From assembly GCA_902794095.1 (NCBI GenBank), contig CADBFZ010000004.1, positions 62,001-126,000 of the forward strand: a DNA stretch of 64,000 nucleotides, read 5' to 3'. Below the pieces are notes generated by a model. That model searched no databases. It was given only the letters and a program-made list of their open reading frames with translations, and had not been told where the DNA came from. Source of the DNA: an uncultured Lachnospiraceae bacterium (lineage in GTDB: Bacteria > Bacillota > Clostridia > Lachnospirales > Lachnospiraceae). The position numbers were made by a program, and so were the translations under genes. Shown piece by piece: positions 9,593 to 18,267 of this stretch. The first letter of the stretch is position 1. The number at the start of each line of letters is the position of its first letter.

Positions 9593-9961
9593 ATGGTTAG
9601 CAAAGTATCAAGACAGGATGTACGTGCTAAGAAGCACGATAGAATTCGTAACCGCTTCAAAGGAACCGCAGAGCGTCCCCGCCTTGCAGTTTTCAGAAGC
9701 AACAGCCACATGTCTGCTCAAATTATCGATGACGTAGAAGGCAAGACTCTTGTATCCGCATCCACCATGGAGAAGGAGATCAAGGGTGAGCTTGAGCAGA
9801 CAGATAACGTAGAAGCAGCTGCCTATGTCGGCACTGTGATCGCAAAGCGTGCTCTTGAAAAGGGTATCAAGGAAGTCGTATTCGACAGAGGCGGCTTTAT
9901 ATACCAGGGCAAGGTCGCAGCATTAGCAGAGGCAGCCAGAGAAGCTGGCCTGGAATTCTAA
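9593..9961 (+). CDS. rplR: 50S ribosomal protein L18
   Basis: 122 residues from ATG at 9593. AAGGAG (about 9578-9583) is 9 bases before this ATG but only 3 before an in-frame GTG at 9587, so the ATG is preferred. [20 protein letters not shown] and the end [20 protein letters not shown] are conserved. L18 binds 5S rRNA with L5. Confidence 0.96.
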   Translation: MVSKVSRQDVRAKKHDRIRNRFKGTAERPRLAVFRSNSHMSAQIIDDVEGKTLVSASTMEKEIKGELEQTDNVEAAAYVGTVIAKRALEKGIKEVVFDRGGFIYQGKVAALAEAAREAGLEF

Positions 9962-9979
9962 GAAAGGATGATCACGAAT

Positions 9980-10489
9980 ATGAAGCGTACTATCATAGAT
10001 GCAAGCCAGTTAGAGCTCGAGGACAAGGTCGTTACGATCAAGAGAGTTACCAAGGTCGTAAAGGGCGGTTCCAATTCCCGCTTTACTGCACTTGTAGTTG
10101 TAGGTGACAAAAACGGTCACGTAGGCGTCGGACTTGGCAAGGCTAAGGAAGTTCCCGAAGCTATCCGTAAGGGCAAGGAAGATGCTGTTAAGCACATCAT
10201 CGAGGTACCCCTTGATGATAACAATTCCATCCCTCACGATTTTATCGGACAGTACGGAAGCGCAAACGTTCTTCTCAAGAAGGCTCCCGAAGGAACCGGT
10301 ATCATCGCAGGTGGTCCTGTCCGTATAGTATGTGAGCTCGCAGGCGTTAGAAATATCCGTACCAAGTGCCTCGGTTCTCACAACAAGCAGAATGTCGTTC
10401 TTGCAGCAATTGAAGGCCTCGCAGAGCTTAAGCGCCCTGAGGAAGTTGCCAGAAAGCGCGGTAAGGCAGTAGCTGACGTTCTGGCATAA
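9980..10489 (+). CDS. rpsE: 30S ribosomal protein S5
   Basis: 169 residues from ATG at 9980, which lies 11 bases after AAAGGA. An in-frame ATG at 9968 overlaps that ribosome site and is unlikely. [18 protein letters not shown] and [20 protein letters not shown] form the double-stranded RNA-binding fold. The C-terminal part with [18 protein letters not shown] is intact. S5 works at the decoding and mRNA entry region. Confidence 0.96.
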   Translation: MKRTIIDASQLELEDKVVTIKRVTKVVKGGSNSRFTALVVVGDKNGHVGVGLGKAKEVPEAIRKGKEDAVKHIIEVPLDDNNSIPHDFIGQYGSANVLLKKAPEGTGIIAGGPVRIVCELAGVRNIRTKCLGSHNKQNVVLAAIEGLAELKRPEEVARKRGKAVADVLA

Positions 10490-10503
10490 GGAGGAAGAGA
10501 CTA

Positions 10504-10689
10504 ATGGCAGATAAGAAAGTTAAAGTAACTCTGGTAAAGTCCCTCATCGGACAGGTACCTAAGAACAAAAATATAGCAACCTCCATGGGTCTGCGTAAGA
10601 TCGGACAGTCCGTAGTACTTCCCGATAATGACGCTACCAAGGGTCAGGTCAGACTGATCTCTCACATGGTCAAGGTCGAAGAAGCATAA
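10504..10689 (+). CDS. rpmD: 50S ribosomal protein L30
   Basis: 61 residues, the short bacterial L30 form. KVTLVKSLIGQVPKNKNIAT and LRKIGQSVVLPDN match the family core. AAGGAGGAAG precedes the ATG. It lies between rpsE and rplO as in other bacteria. Confidence 0.95.
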   Translation: MADKKVKVTLVKSLIGQVPKNKNIATSMGLRKIGQSVVLPDNDATKGQVRLISHMVKVEEA

Positions 10690-10704
10690 GGAGGGTCTTG
10701 TAAT

Positions 10705-11148
10705 ATGGAAATGTCCAATTTACAGCCTGCAGCAGGCTCAGTAAAGAGCGATAACTTCAGAAGAGGACGCGGACACGGTTCAGGAAACGGCAAGACTGCC
10801 GGCAAGGGCCACAAGGGACAGAAGGCTCGTTCCGGAGCTCCCAGAATAGGTTTCGAAGGAGGCCAGATGCCTCTCTACAGACGTATTCCCAAGAGAGGCT
10901 TCACCAACCGCAATTCACTTGAGATCATCGCTATCAACGTAAGTGCACTCGAGAGATTTGAGAATGGCACCGAGGTTACTCCCGAAGTTCTTCTGAACGA
11001 GGGCGTTATCAATAAGATCGCAGACGGCGTTAAGATTCTCGGAAACGGCGAGCTCACCAAGAAGCTCAACGTTAAGGTAAATGCTTACTCAGCATCTGCT
11101 AAAGAGAAGATTGAGAAAGCCGGCGGCACTGCAGAAGTGATTGAATAA
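10705..11148 (+). CDS. rplO: 50S ribosomal protein L15
   Basis: 147 residues. The glycine-rich N-terminus [20 protein letters not shown] and [20 protein letters not shown] are hallmarks. The first ATG (M-E-M-S-N-L) is chosen because AAGGAGG is 10 bases upstream and it matches the common M-E-x-S-N-L start. L15 is a late assembly protein. Confidence 0.97.
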   Translation: MEMSNLQPAAGSVKSDNFRRGRGHGSGNGKTAGKGHKGQKARSGAPRIGFEGGQMPLYRRIPKRGFTNRNSLEIIAINVSALERFENGTEVTPEVLLNEGVINKIADGVKILGNGELTKKLNVKVNAYSASAKEKIEKAGGTAEVIE

Positions 11149-11163
11149 TAACGAGGTAATCGG

Positions 11164-12477
11164 ATGCTCACAACACTGAAAAATGCGTTGAAGGTAAAAG
11201 AGATCAGGCAGCGCGTGATCTTCACCTTCCTGATGCTGATAGTCATCCGTATCGGTTCGCAGCTTCCTGTGCCCGGTGTTGACAGGACGTATTTTGCGAA
11301 ATGGTTTGCAGAGCAGACCAGCGGCGCATTCAGCTTCTTCGACGCAGTAACAGGCGGATCGTTCATGCAGATGTCGATCCTTGCACTGAATATTAATCCC
11401 TACATTACATCATCGATTATCATCCAGCTCCTCACGATTGCTATCCCCAAGCTTGAGGAGATGCAGCGTGACGGAGAGGCTGGACGTAAAAAGATGATAG
11501 CAATTACCAGGTATGTAACCGTTATTCTGGCAATCGTCCAGTCAACGGCAATGTCTATCGGATTCGGTAGACAGGGACTTCTTACCCACTACACCTGGTA
11601 CAATGTAATTACCTGTATCGTTGCTCTTACAGCCGGTTCCGCATTCCTTATGTGGCTCGGTGAGCAGATTACAGAACACGGTATCGGAAACGGTATATCG
11701 ATAGTCCTTATTATCAATATCATTTCAAGAATACCTCAGGATCTCAAGTCGCTTTACGAACAGTTCGTTCATGGTAAAGCACCTGCTACCGCAGTTTTGT
11801 CAGCAATCATCATCATTGCAATCATGATCGGCATGATCGTAATGGTAGTATTCTTAAACGGCGGTGAGAGAAGGATCCCCGTACAGTATGCCAAGAAGAT
11901 GGCAGGTAACAAAATGGTGGGCGGAGCTACTTCCAACATCCCCCTCAAGGTTAACACCTCGGGAATGATCCCCATCATCTTTGCTTCATCACTGCTTGAG
12001 TTCCCCGTAATTATTATTTCCTTCATCGGAAAGAGTCCCACGGGATTCTGGGGAGAGGCACTTAAGTGTCTCAGCTCAAACAACTGGTGTATACCCGGTC
12101 AGCTTAAGTATTCCATTGGTCTTCTGATCTACATCGGACTCCTGATCTTCTTCTCGTATTTCTATACTTCCATAACCTTTAATCCGCTTATGGTTGCAGA
12201 TAACCTGAAGAGACAGGGTGGTTTCATCCCCGGCATCCGTCCGGGCAAGCCTACATCGGATTACCTGAATTCAGTTCTTAACTATCTGATTTTCATCGGA
12301 GCCGTAGGACTTGTAGTAGTATCAGTTCTGCCTCATATTTTCAACGGTGTTTTCGGAGCTAAAGTTTCGACATCAGGCGCAAGCCTTATCATTATCGTAA
12401 GCGTTATCCTCGAGACACTTAAGCAGGTAGAGTCAATGATGCTTGTCAGAAACTATAAGGGATTCCTCAAGGACTGA
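11164..12477 (+). CDS. secY: protein translocase subunit SecY
   Basis: 437 residues with about ten membrane helices. The plug-region segment ITSSIIIQLLTIAIPKLEEM, the GEQITEHGIGNGISIVLIIN block and the cytoplasmic loops (KRQGGFIPGIRPGKPTSDYL) that contact ribosome and SecA are intact. It forms the channel of the Sec translocase with SecE and SecG, which are not here. It starts 15 bases after rplO with a weak GAGG site, perhaps coupled to L15 translation. Confidence 0.98.
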   Translation: MLTTLKNALKVKEIRQRVIFTFLMLIVIRIGSQLPVPGVDRTYFAKWFAEQTSGAFSFFDAVTGGSFMQMSILALNINPYITSSIIIQLLTIAIPKLEEMQRDGEAGRKKMIAITRYVTVILAIVQSTAMSIGFGRQGLLTHYTWYNVITCIVALTAGSAFLMWLGEQITEHGIGNGISIVLIINIISRIPQDLKSLYEQFVHGKAPATAVLSAIIIIAIMIGMIVMVVFLNGGERRIPVQYAKKMAGNKMVGGATSNIPLKVNTSGMIPIIFASSLLEFPVIIISFIGKSPTGFWGEALKCLSSNNWCIPGQLKYSIGLLIYIGLLIFFSYFYTSITFNPLMVADNLKRQGGFIPGIRPGKPTSDYLNSVLNYLIFIGAVGLVVVSVLPHIFNGVFGAKVSTSGASLIIIVSVILETLKQVESMMLVRNYKGFLKD

Positions 12478-12498
12478 GGACATAAAGTCTTATCAAAC

Positions 12499-12542
12499 AG
12501 AGAGACCGCACTTTTTCCGTAAGGGAAAAGTGTGATCTCTCT
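12499..12542 (+). promoter_or_regulatory. long imperfect hairpin between secY and adk
   Basis: The left arm (12499-12518) pairs with the right arm (12523-12542) around a GTAA tetraloop, a GNRA type: AGAGAGA with TCTCTCT at the base and CTTTTTCC with GGGAAAAG at the top. No T-tract follows, so it does not look like a simple terminator. It may be a processing site, mRNA stabiliser or partial terminator separating the spc genes from adk. Function is inference. Confidence 0.55.
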
Positions 12543-12580
12543 TAAGTGGTTAAATAGCGAAAACAAAAAGCGAGGTTCAT

Positions 12581-13222
12581 ATGAAGATAATCATGCTCGG
12601 TGCACCCGGTGCCGGAAAAGGTACCCAGGCTAAAATGATAGCTGAAAAGTACAGCATCCCCCATGTATCTACCGGAGATATCTTCCGTGCTAACATCAAG
12701 AACGGAACCGAACTCGGTAAGCAGGCTAAAGAGTATATGGATGCCGGAAAGCTCGTTCCCGATGAACTCACCGTTAAGATCCTTCTTGACAGAGTTGCTC
12801 AGGATGATTGCAAGAACGGTTATGTACTCGACGGCTTCCCCCGCACCATTCCTCAGGCAGAGGTACTCGAGAATGCATTAAACGAGCTTGGCGACAAGAT
12901 CGATTTTGCAGTTAACGTAGATGTTCCCGATGAGAATATCGTTCGCCGTATGAGCGGAAGACGCGCTTGCCTTAAGTGCGGTGCTACCTATCATATCGAG
13001 CACATTCCTCCCAAGCAGGAAGGCATCTGCGATACTTGCGGATCAGAGCTTGTACTTCGTGATGACGACAAGCCCGAGACCGTACAGAACAGACTTAAGG
13101 TATACCATGAGCAGACTCAGCCTCTCATCGATTTCTATACCGAAAGAAAAGTTCTTAAGACCGTTGACGGAACCAAGGACATGAAAGAAGTCTTTGCAGA
13201 CATCATTGCAATTCTCGGATGA
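12581..13222 (+). CDS. adk: adenylate kinase
   Basis: 213 residues. The P-loop is [11 protein letters not shown] at the N-terminus. The lid holds CLKCG and CDTCG, a four-cysteine zinc site typical of Gram-positive enzymes. [11 protein letters not shown] is the AMP-binding signature. It converts ATP and AMP to two ADP in the cytoplasm. The stop overlaps the start of map by 4 bases. Confidence 0.98.
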   Translation: MKIIMLGAPGAGKGTQAKMIAEKYSIPHVSTGDIFRANIKNGTELGKQAKEYMDAGKLVPDELTVKILLDRVAQDDCKNGYVLDGFPRTIPQAEVLENALNELGDKIDFAVNVDVPDENIVRRMSGRRACLKCGATYHIEHIPPKQEGICDTCGSELVLRDDDKPETVQNRLKVYHEQTQPLIDFYTERKVLKTVDGTKDMKEVFADIIAILG

Positions 13223-14004
13223 TGATTCCCGTCAGAACAGAAAATGAAATACAGTGCATGCGGGAATCCAACAGAAGACTCGGAATAATGCTCGATGAAC
13301 TGACGGATCTGATCAAACCCGGAGTTACGACAGCTTATCTTAATGAGCAGGCCGAGAAATTGATAGAGAAACTTGGCGGAACACCCAATTTCCTCAATTA
13401 CGACGGATTCCCCGCAAGCATATGCACTTCCGTAAATGATGAAGTTGTTCACGGAATTCCTAAGAAAGACAGGATTCTCAAAGAAGGCGAGATAATCAGC
13501 ATCGATGCGGGTATCCTACTAAACGGATGGCACTCGGACGCTGCAAGAACCGTTGGTGTCGGTGATATTTCTCCCGAATGTGAACAGCTGATCAGAAACA
13601 CCAGATCCGCATTTTTCGCTGCAATGAAAGCGGCAAAGGCGGGAAACAGACTTTATGATATTTCCAATGCTGTTGCTTCCTACATAGATGAAACCGGCAT
13701 GGATTACGGAATCGTAAGAGAACTTACGGGACACGGCATCGGCAAAGATATGCACGAGAATCCCATGATTCCCAATTATCATAAAAGATTTCGCGGCCCA
13801 AAGCTTAGGGCGGGCAACACACTTGCGATTGAACCCATGATTTCCATGAGAAGTCCCGAGATAGTGATTCTCGAAGATGACTGGACAGTGGTAACAACCG
13901 ACGGATCGTGGGCAGCACATTATGAAAACACCATCCTGATAACGGATGGAGAACCCGAGATTCTTTCTCTGGGAGATAAAGAAAAAGAAATGGGATTAAA
14001 CTGA
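13219..14004 (+). CDS. map: type I methionine aminopeptidase
   Basis: 261 residues. The metal ligands are visible: the two Asp in [18 protein letters not shown], the His in [13 protein letters not shown], Glu in IEPMISM and Glu in HYENTI. The enzyme removes the initiator methionine from new proteins. Without an SH3-type zinc extension it is the short bacterial form. It overlaps adk by 4 bases, so the two are probably translated together. Confidence 0.97.
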   Translation: MMIPVRTENEIQCMRESNRRLGIMLDELTDLIKPGVTTAYLNEQAEKLIEKLGGTPNFLNYDGFPASICTSVNDEVVHGIPKKDRILKEGEIISIDAGILLNGWHSDAARTVGVGDISPECEQLIRNTRSAFFAAMKAAKAGNRLYDISNAVASYIDETGMDYGIVRELTGHGIGKDMHENPMIPNYHKRFRGPKLRAGNTLAIEPMISMRSPEIVILEDDWTVVTTDGSWAAHYENTILITDGEPEILSLGDKEKEMGLN

Positions 14005-14035
14005 TCCCGAACGGATTGAAAAAGAGGAGTAATTA

Positions 14036-14254
14036 ATGTCTAAAAGTGATGTGATCGAGATTGGCGGCGTTGTAGTCGAGAAGCTTCCCAACACCATGTT
14101 TAAGGTGGAGCTTGAGAACGGACATCAGGTTCTTGCTACCATTAGCGGAAGACTGCGCCAGAATTTTATCCGTATACTTCCCGGTGATAAAGTCACCATG
14201 GAACTGTCTCCTTACGATCTTACAAAGGGTCGTATCATCTGGAGAGACAAGTAA
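14036..14254 (+). CDS. infA: translation initiation factor IF-1
   Basis: 72 residues, the exact usual length. An S1-like OB fold with [40 protein letters not shown] and [17 protein letters not shown]. It binds the A site of the 30S subunit during initiation. AGAGGAG precedes the ATG. The small KOW-domain gene that often sits between map and infA in related clostridia is absent. Confidence 0.98.
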   Translation: MSKSDVIEIGGVVVEKLPNTMFKVELENGHQVLATISGRLRQNFIRILPGDKVTMELSPYDLTKGRIIWRDK

Positions 14255-14326
14255 TACTCTTCGGAAATAAACTAAGATATCTGTCACCCTAATGTATATC
14301 TTACGGGTGTTGATATAAAAAAGTTC

Positions 14327-14355
14327 TTGCCACGGGAGTTTCCTTGTGGTATATT
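14327..14355 (+). promoter_or_regulatory. internal promoter before rpmJ
   Basis: TTGCCA (14327-14332) and TATATT (14350-14355) with a 17-base spacer, in the 135-base gap between infA and rpmJ. It would start transcription near 14362, about 28 bases before rpmJ, and serve the rpmJ-rpsM-rpsK-rpsD-rpoA-rplQ group. Confidence 0.6.
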
Positions 14356-14389
14356 CGAAAATGGTCTTTTTTGAAAGGAGGGCTTTGAG

Positions 14390-14503
14390 ATGAAGGTTAG
14401 AAGTTCAGTAAAACCGATGTGCGAAAAGTGCAAAGTCATCAAGAGAAAAGGACGCATCAGGATAATCTGCGAGAATCCTAAACACAAGCAGGTACAGGGT
14501 TGA
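14390..14503 (+). CDS. rpmJ: 50S ribosomal protein L36, zinc form
   Basis: 37 residues, [20 protein letters not shown] followed by the usual basic tail. Cys11, Cys14, Cys27 and His32 form the zinc ribbon of the C+ type. AAAGGAGGG precedes the ATG. It sits between infA and rpsM as in other Firmicutes. Confidence 0.97.
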   Translation: MKVRSSVKPMCEKCKVIKRKGRIRIICENPKHKQVQG

Positions 14504-14520
14504 TATACACCTGTTACTTC

Positions 14521-14549
14521 TTGATACCGTTTCTACCTAATATTATATA
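14521..14549 (+). promoter_or_regulatory. candidate promoter before the rpsM leader
   Basis: TTGATA (14521-14526) and TATATA (14544-14549) with a 17-base spacer, just after rpmJ. The same stretch also forms a CCGTTTCT/AGAAACGG dyad, so the DNA could instead act as a hairpin in a transcript from the promoter upstream of rpmJ. Both readings are possible. Confidence 0.45.
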
Positions 14550-14555
14550 GAAGAA

Positions 14556-14704
14556 ACGGACAGATCGGAGACCCTTATGTGTCCGATTGGGCATGAGCCC
14601 CAATCAATTGGTAACCGTATACGATGCGTAAAAAAATGACCACGCGGAGTATACATGAAACAGATGCTTTGCATAAAAGGCATCAAATTTAGGAGGAATT
14701 AGTA
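14556..14704 (+). ncRNA. structured leader of rpsM
   Basis: About 150 non-coding nt with several stems: ATCGGA (14564-14569) with TCCGAT (14582-14587); the mutually exclusive GATTGGG (14585-14591) with CCCAATC (14599-14605); GTATAC...GTATAC closing GCGT/ACGC across GA-rich internal loops; and GATGC...GCATC ahead of the AGGAGGA site. The first two stems share three bases, so they could switch. Alpha-operon leaders in E. coli are S4 targets; this one is a candidate r-protein leader by position only. Confidence 0.5.
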
Positions 14705-15076
14705 ATGGCTCGTATTGAAGGTGTAGATCTCCCCAGAGATAAAAGGATTGAGATCGGTCTTACCTACATTTACGGAATCGGAAGAACCACGTCCAACAAG
14801 ATCCTTGCTGACGCTGGAGTAAATCCCGATACCAGAGTTAGGGATATTACCGATGATGAGGTAAAGAAGATTACCGAATCCATCAACAAGCTGGGAGTAA
14901 TGGTCGAAGGTGATCTCAGAAGAGAAGTTGCAATGAACATCAAGACTCTTCAGGAGATCGGCTGCTACCGTGGTGTACGTCACAGAAAGGGACTTCCCGT
15001 TCGTGGACAGAACACCAAGAACAACGCTAGAACCCGTAAGGGACCCAAGCGTACTGTTGCAAATAAGAAGAAATAA
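14705..15076 (+). CDS. rpsM: 30S ribosomal protein S13
   Basis: 123 residues. [20 protein letters not shown] at the start, [13 protein letters not shown] helix-turn region and the basic tail [20 protein letters not shown] that reaches the P-site tRNA. AGGAGGA lies before the ATG. It partners S19 in the 30S head. Confidence 0.98.
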   Translation: MARIEGVDLPRDKRIEIGLTYIYGIGRTTSNKILADAGVNPDTRVRDITDDEVKKITESINKLGVMVEGDLRREVAMNIKTLQEIGCYRGVRHRKGLPVRGQNTKNNARTRKGPKRTVANKKK

Positions 15077-15108
15077 TCATTTAGCTTAAGAAAGTAGGTT
15101 AGTTTATC

Positions 15109-15498
15109 ATGGCAGATTCAAAATCAGGATCTAAGAGACGTGTCAAGAAAAACGTTGAACATGGCCAGGCACACATCCAGGCATCCTTTAATAACACTAT
15201 CGTTACTCTTACGGATGCACAGGGAAATGCACTGAGCTGGGCAAGCGCAGGCGGACTGGGCTTCAGAGGTTCAAGGAAATCTACTCCTTATGCTGCACAG
15301 GTTGCTGCTGAGACCGCTACAAAGGCAGCTCTTGTACACGGACTTAAGGATGTGGATGTATTCGTAAAGGGACCCGGAACCGGAAGAGAAGCAGCTATCA
15401 GAGCACTTGCTGCATCAGGACTTAATGTCCTTTCCATCACCGACGTAACTCCCGTTCCTCACAACGGATGCAGACCTCCCAAGAGACGTCGCGTATAA
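15109..15498 (+). CDS. rpsK: 30S ribosomal protein S11
   Basis: 129 residues. [38 protein letters not shown] and the end [16 protein letters not shown] are the family signature. S11 forms part of the mRNA exit platform. Its ribosome site is weak (AAAGTAGG), so coupling with rpsM across the 32-base gap is less certain. Confidence 0.98.
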   Translation: MADSKSGSKRRVKKNVEHGQAHIQASFNNTIVTLTDAQGNALSWASAGGLGFRGSRKSTPYAAQVAAETATKAALVHGLKDVDVFVKGPGTGREAAIRALAASGLNVLSITDVTPVPHNGCRPPKRRRV

Positions 15499-15583
15499 TC
15501 GCATTTTTGTATTTGTTAACACGTTGGAAGAAGGCATCGCATAGCGCGATTGTTGTAAACAACATTTAGAAAGGAAATTTAAA

Positions 15584-16177
15584 ATGGCAGTAAATCGTGT
15601 ACCGGTACTTAAGAGATGCAGAGCACTCGGACTTGAGCCCGCTGTTCTCGGCTACGACAAGAAGTCCAATCGCCAGAATCAGCGCGTTGGCAAGAAGGTA
15701 AGTGAATATGGCACTCAGCTTCGTGAGAAGCAGAAGGCTAAGTTCATCTACGGCGTTCTTGAGAAGCCTTTCCGTAACTACTATGAGAAGGCTGATCGTA
15801 TGAAGGGAATGACCGGTGAAAACCTCATGACCATGCTCGAGAGCCGTCTTGATAATGTTATTTTCCGTCTCGGACTCGCCAGAACCCGCCGCGAGGCAAG
15901 ACAGGTTGTTGGCCACAAGCATGTTATGGTTAACGGCAAGAAGGTAAACATTCCTTCATATCTTGTAAAGGCAGGAGATGTTATCGAGCTTACCGACAAG
16001 GCTAAGTCTCTTAACAGATATAAGGAAATCGTCGAAGTTACCGGCGGAAGACTTGTTCCCGAGTGGCTTGACGGAAATCTTGAGAACTTCAAGGGAACCG
16101 TTAAGAACCTTCCCACCAGAGAGCAGATTGATGTCCCCGTTGATGAAATGCTTATCGTCGAGCTTTATTCCAAGTAA
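15584..16177 (+). CDS. rpsD: 30S ribosomal protein S4
   Basis: 197 residues. The N-terminal zinc cysteine cluster of some S4 proteins is absent, so this is the zinc-free form. [20 protein letters not shown] begins the S4 RNA-binding domain, followed by [21 protein letters not shown]4 initiates 16S assembly and in some bacteria represses its operon. The 85-base upstream gap includes a GTTGT/ACAAC dyad, and AAAGGAAA precedes the ATG. Confidence 0.98.
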   Translation: MAVNRVPVLKRCRALGLEPAVLGYDKKSNRQNQRVGKKVSEYGTQLREKQKAKFIYGVLEKPFRNYYEKADRMKGMTGENLMTMLESRLDNVIFRLGLARTRREARQVVGHKHVMVNGKKVNIPSYLVKAGDVIELTDKAKSLNRYKEIVEVTGGRLVPEWLDGNLENFKGTVKNLPTREQIDVPVDEMLIVELYSK

Positions 16178-16234
16178 TAAAAACGGACAGTAACCGACAT
16201 AAATGTATTTGGAAATTTATAGGAGGGTATTTAA

Positions 16235-17191
16235 GTGACAGATTTCGAAAGACCTTCAATCAAGATTGAAAAGTCCGATGATAAGAAGTATGGCCGTTTT
16301 GTAATTATGCCTCTTGAGAGAGGCTACGGCATCACTCTCGGAAATTCACTCCGCAGAATCATGCTTTCCTCACTTCCCGGATTCGCTGTAAGCGAGATCT
16401 ATGTTGAGGGTGTACAGCATGAGTTCACCACCATTCCCGGTGTTAAGGAAGATATGACCGAGATCGTACTCAACATCAAGAACCTTGCCATCAGCAACAG
16501 TGATACCAGCGGCGAGCCCAAGGTAATGACCATTGATGCTACCGGCGAGGGTGTTGTTAGAGCATCCGACATCAGACATGATGCTGATATCGAGATCGCT
16601 AATCCCGATCAGGTTATCGCAACCCTCTGCGGCAAGAATGCTAAGCTTTACATGGAGCTTACCGTTACCGCAGGAAGAGGATATGTAGGAGCAGACAGAC
16701 TTCGTCCCGGTGATCACAATATCGGAACCATCGCTGTAGACGCTATCTACACTCCTATCGAGAGAGTAAATGCTACCGTTGAGAATACCCGTGTTGGTCA
16801 GAGCACCGATTACGACAAGCTTACCCTTGATGTATATACCAACGGAACCATGACTCCCGAAGAGGCTGTCAGCCTTGCAGCTAAGGTTCTTTCCGAGCAC
16901 CTCGGACTCTTCATCGATCTGTCCGAGAGAGCAATTGATGCAGAGTTCCTTGTAAAGCCCACTGAGGAGCATACAACCGGAACTGCTGACGGAATGAGCA
17001 TCGAGGAACTCGAGCTTTCAGTCAGATCTTTCAACTGCCTCAAGCGTGCCGGCATCAATACCGTTGCAGAGCTCTGCGAGATGTCTGTTGACGATATGAT
17101 GAAGGTTAGAAACCTCGGTAAGAAATCACTTGATGAGATCCAGCTCAAACTCGAAGAGCTTAAGCTTGGATTCAAGTCTTCAGAGAACTAA
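16235..17191 (+). CDS. rpoA: RNA polymerase alpha subunit (GTG start)
   Basis: 318 residues from a GTG codon preceded by TAGGAGGG. The N-terminal dimerisation domain has YGITLGNSLRRIMLSSLPG. The C-terminal domain, which binds UP elements and activators, has LSVRSFNCLKRAGINTVAEL and VRNLGKKSLDEIQLKL. It lies between rpsD and rplQ as usual. Confidence 0.98.
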   Translation: MTDFERPSIKIEKSDDKKYGRFVIMPLERGYGITLGNSLRRIMLSSLPGFAVSEIYVEGVQHEFTTIPGVKEDMTEIVLNIKNLAISNSDTSGEPKVMTIDATGEGVVRASDIRHDADIEIANPDQVIATLCGKNAKLYMELTVTAGRGYVGADRLRPGDHNIGTIAVDAIYTPIERVNATVENTRVGQSTDYDKLTLDVYTNGTMTPEEAVSLAAKVLSEHLGLFIDLSERAIDAEFLVKPTEEHTTGTADGMSIEELELSVRSFNCLKRAGINTVAELCEMSVDDMMKVRNLGKKSLDEIQLKLEELKLGFKSSEN

Positions 17192-17321
17192 TTAACATAT
17201 ACGTCGGGACGGTAAATCCGATGAGTTCGTCCCCGCGTCAGGTATACGGATCAAAGCACCGGAGAAGGTAAGACCACAGGGCACATTTCCGGGACTCCGT
17301 ATTACAGAAAGGAAAAATAAA
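17192..17321 (+). promoter_or_regulatory. structured spacer between rpoA and rplQ
   Basis: 130 non-coding bases with nested dyads: GGGACG/CGTCCC (starting about 17206) and, after it, TACGGA (near 17249) with TCCGTA (near 17296) enclosing CCGGA/TCCGG. The stems could form a branched fold that ends shortly before the AAAGGAAA site of rplQ. No T-tract is present. A regulatory role for L17 output is inference. Confidence 0.4.
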
Positions 17322-17930
17322 ATGGCAGTACATTACAGAAAACTCGGAAGAACTTCTTCCCAGAGAAAAGCTCTTCTCAGAAACCAGGTTACCGCACTTA
17401 TCAATAACGGAAGAATCACCACTACCGAAGCTAAGGCTGAGGAGATTCAGAGAATCGCAGAGAGACTTATCGCTCTTGCAGTTAAAGAGAAGGACAACTT
17501 CGAGACCGTTAAGGTTACCGCTAAGGTAGCTCGTAAGGATAAGGACGGAAAGAGAGTTAAGCAGATCGTAGACAAGGAGACCGGAAAGGTCCTCGCTGAG
17601 AATGCCAGAGATGATCAGGGCAAGATCGTTAGAAAAGAGAACGGTGTAACCGTTACTGTTTACGACGAAGTAGAGAAGGAGATCAAGAAGGATAAGCCTT
17701 CAAGACTTCACGCTAGACATCAGATGCTTAAGGTTCTCTACCCTGTTACCGAAGTTTCAACCGAGAACAAGGGCAGAAAGAACTCCGTTAAGGAGATCGA
17801 CCTTTGCAACAAGCTCTTCGATGAGATCGCACCTAAGTATGCTAACCGTAACGGCGGATATACCCGTATCGTTAAGCTCGGACAGAGAAAAGGTGATGCA
17901 GCTATGCAGGTTATCATCGAGCTCGTATAA
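17322..17930 (+). CDS. rplQ: 50S ribosomal protein L17 with long internal insert
   Basis: 202 residues; ordinary L17 is about 115-130. The N-terminus [20 protein letters not shown] and the segment [18 protein letters not shown] are standard, as is the C-terminal end [20 protein letters not shown]. Between them, about residues 62-128 form a lysine-rich, charged insert, and the normal [12 protein letters not shown] segment follows at its end. The insert is in frame with clean codon use, so it is probably a lineage feature. A strong terminator follows. Confidence 0.95.
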   Translation: MAVHYRKLGRTSSQRKALLRNQVTALINNGRITTTEAKAEEIQRIAERLIALAVKEKDNFETVKVTAKVARKDKDGKRVKQIVDKETGKVLAENARDDQGKIVRKENGVTVTVYDEVEKEIKKDKPSRLHARHQMLKVLYPVTEVSTENKGRKNSVKEIDLCNKLFDEIAPKYANRNGGYTRIVKLGQRKGDAAMQVIIELV

Positions 17931-17943
17931 TCTTATACATATT

Positions 17944-17975
17944 AAAATCCGGTGGATCATCCACCGGATTTTTTT
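17944..17975. terminator. bidirectional terminator after rplQ
   Basis: A 12-bp stem AAAATCCGGTGG/CCACCGGATTTT with a 5-nt loop and a T-run on the plus strand. The A-run on the left makes it usable from the minus strand too, where it follows the stop of the small membrane protein. Confidence 0.9.
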
Positions 17976-18183
17976 AATTTCCTGATACAGTTAAATCGTC
18001 ATATGCATCCCGCCAGCTGTTGTCTGTTTCGGCGTATGCAGTATCGGGATTCTTCTCTGCATAATCCGTCAGCGTTTCGTTGCCTACTCTGGATAAGAAA
18101 CTCAGTACGGCGATAATGAATACAACCGCGAAAATAAAGAAAAGCATTCTTTTAAATTTCTCTGAACCAAATAAATCTCTCAT
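17974..18183 (-). CDS. small single-pass membrane protein, unknown
   Basis: 69 residues from ATG at 18183. After a basic, cytoplasmic-like start there is one hydrophobic helix, MLFFIFAVVFIIAVLSFL (about residues 13-30), then an acidic, tyrosine- and aspartate-rich tail likely outside the cell. No family is recognised. A longer in-frame reading upstream would run through the ecfA1 start region and is not preferred. The ribosome site is poor (GGTGG). Divergent from ecfA1 and ended by the shared terminator. Moderately likely to be real. Confidence 0.5.
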   Translation of the reverse strand: MRDLFGSEKFKRMLFFIFAVVFIIAVLSFLSRVGNETLTDYAEKNPDTAYAETDNSWRDAYDDLTVSGN

Positions 18184-18230
18184 GCGTAAAAGAATACCAC
18201 CGATTAGACCTTTTGAAAAGGCGGGGACGC

Positions 18231-18259
18231 TTGCATGCCCATACCTATTAATGTACAAT
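18231..18259 (+). promoter_or_regulatory. promoter of the ecfA1-ecfA2-ecfT operon
   Basis: TTGCAT (18231-18236) and TACAAT (18254-18259) with a 17-base spacer. The expected start point, near 18266, is only about two bases before the ecfA1 ATG at 18268, so the mRNA would be leaderless or nearly so. Confidence 0.6.
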
Positions 18260-18267
18260 GAATTACT

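Noticed and set aside
14616-14660. Definite kink-turn in the rpsM leader
   Set aside because: GA-rich bases face each other, but the three-base bulge of a canonical kink-turn is not clear.
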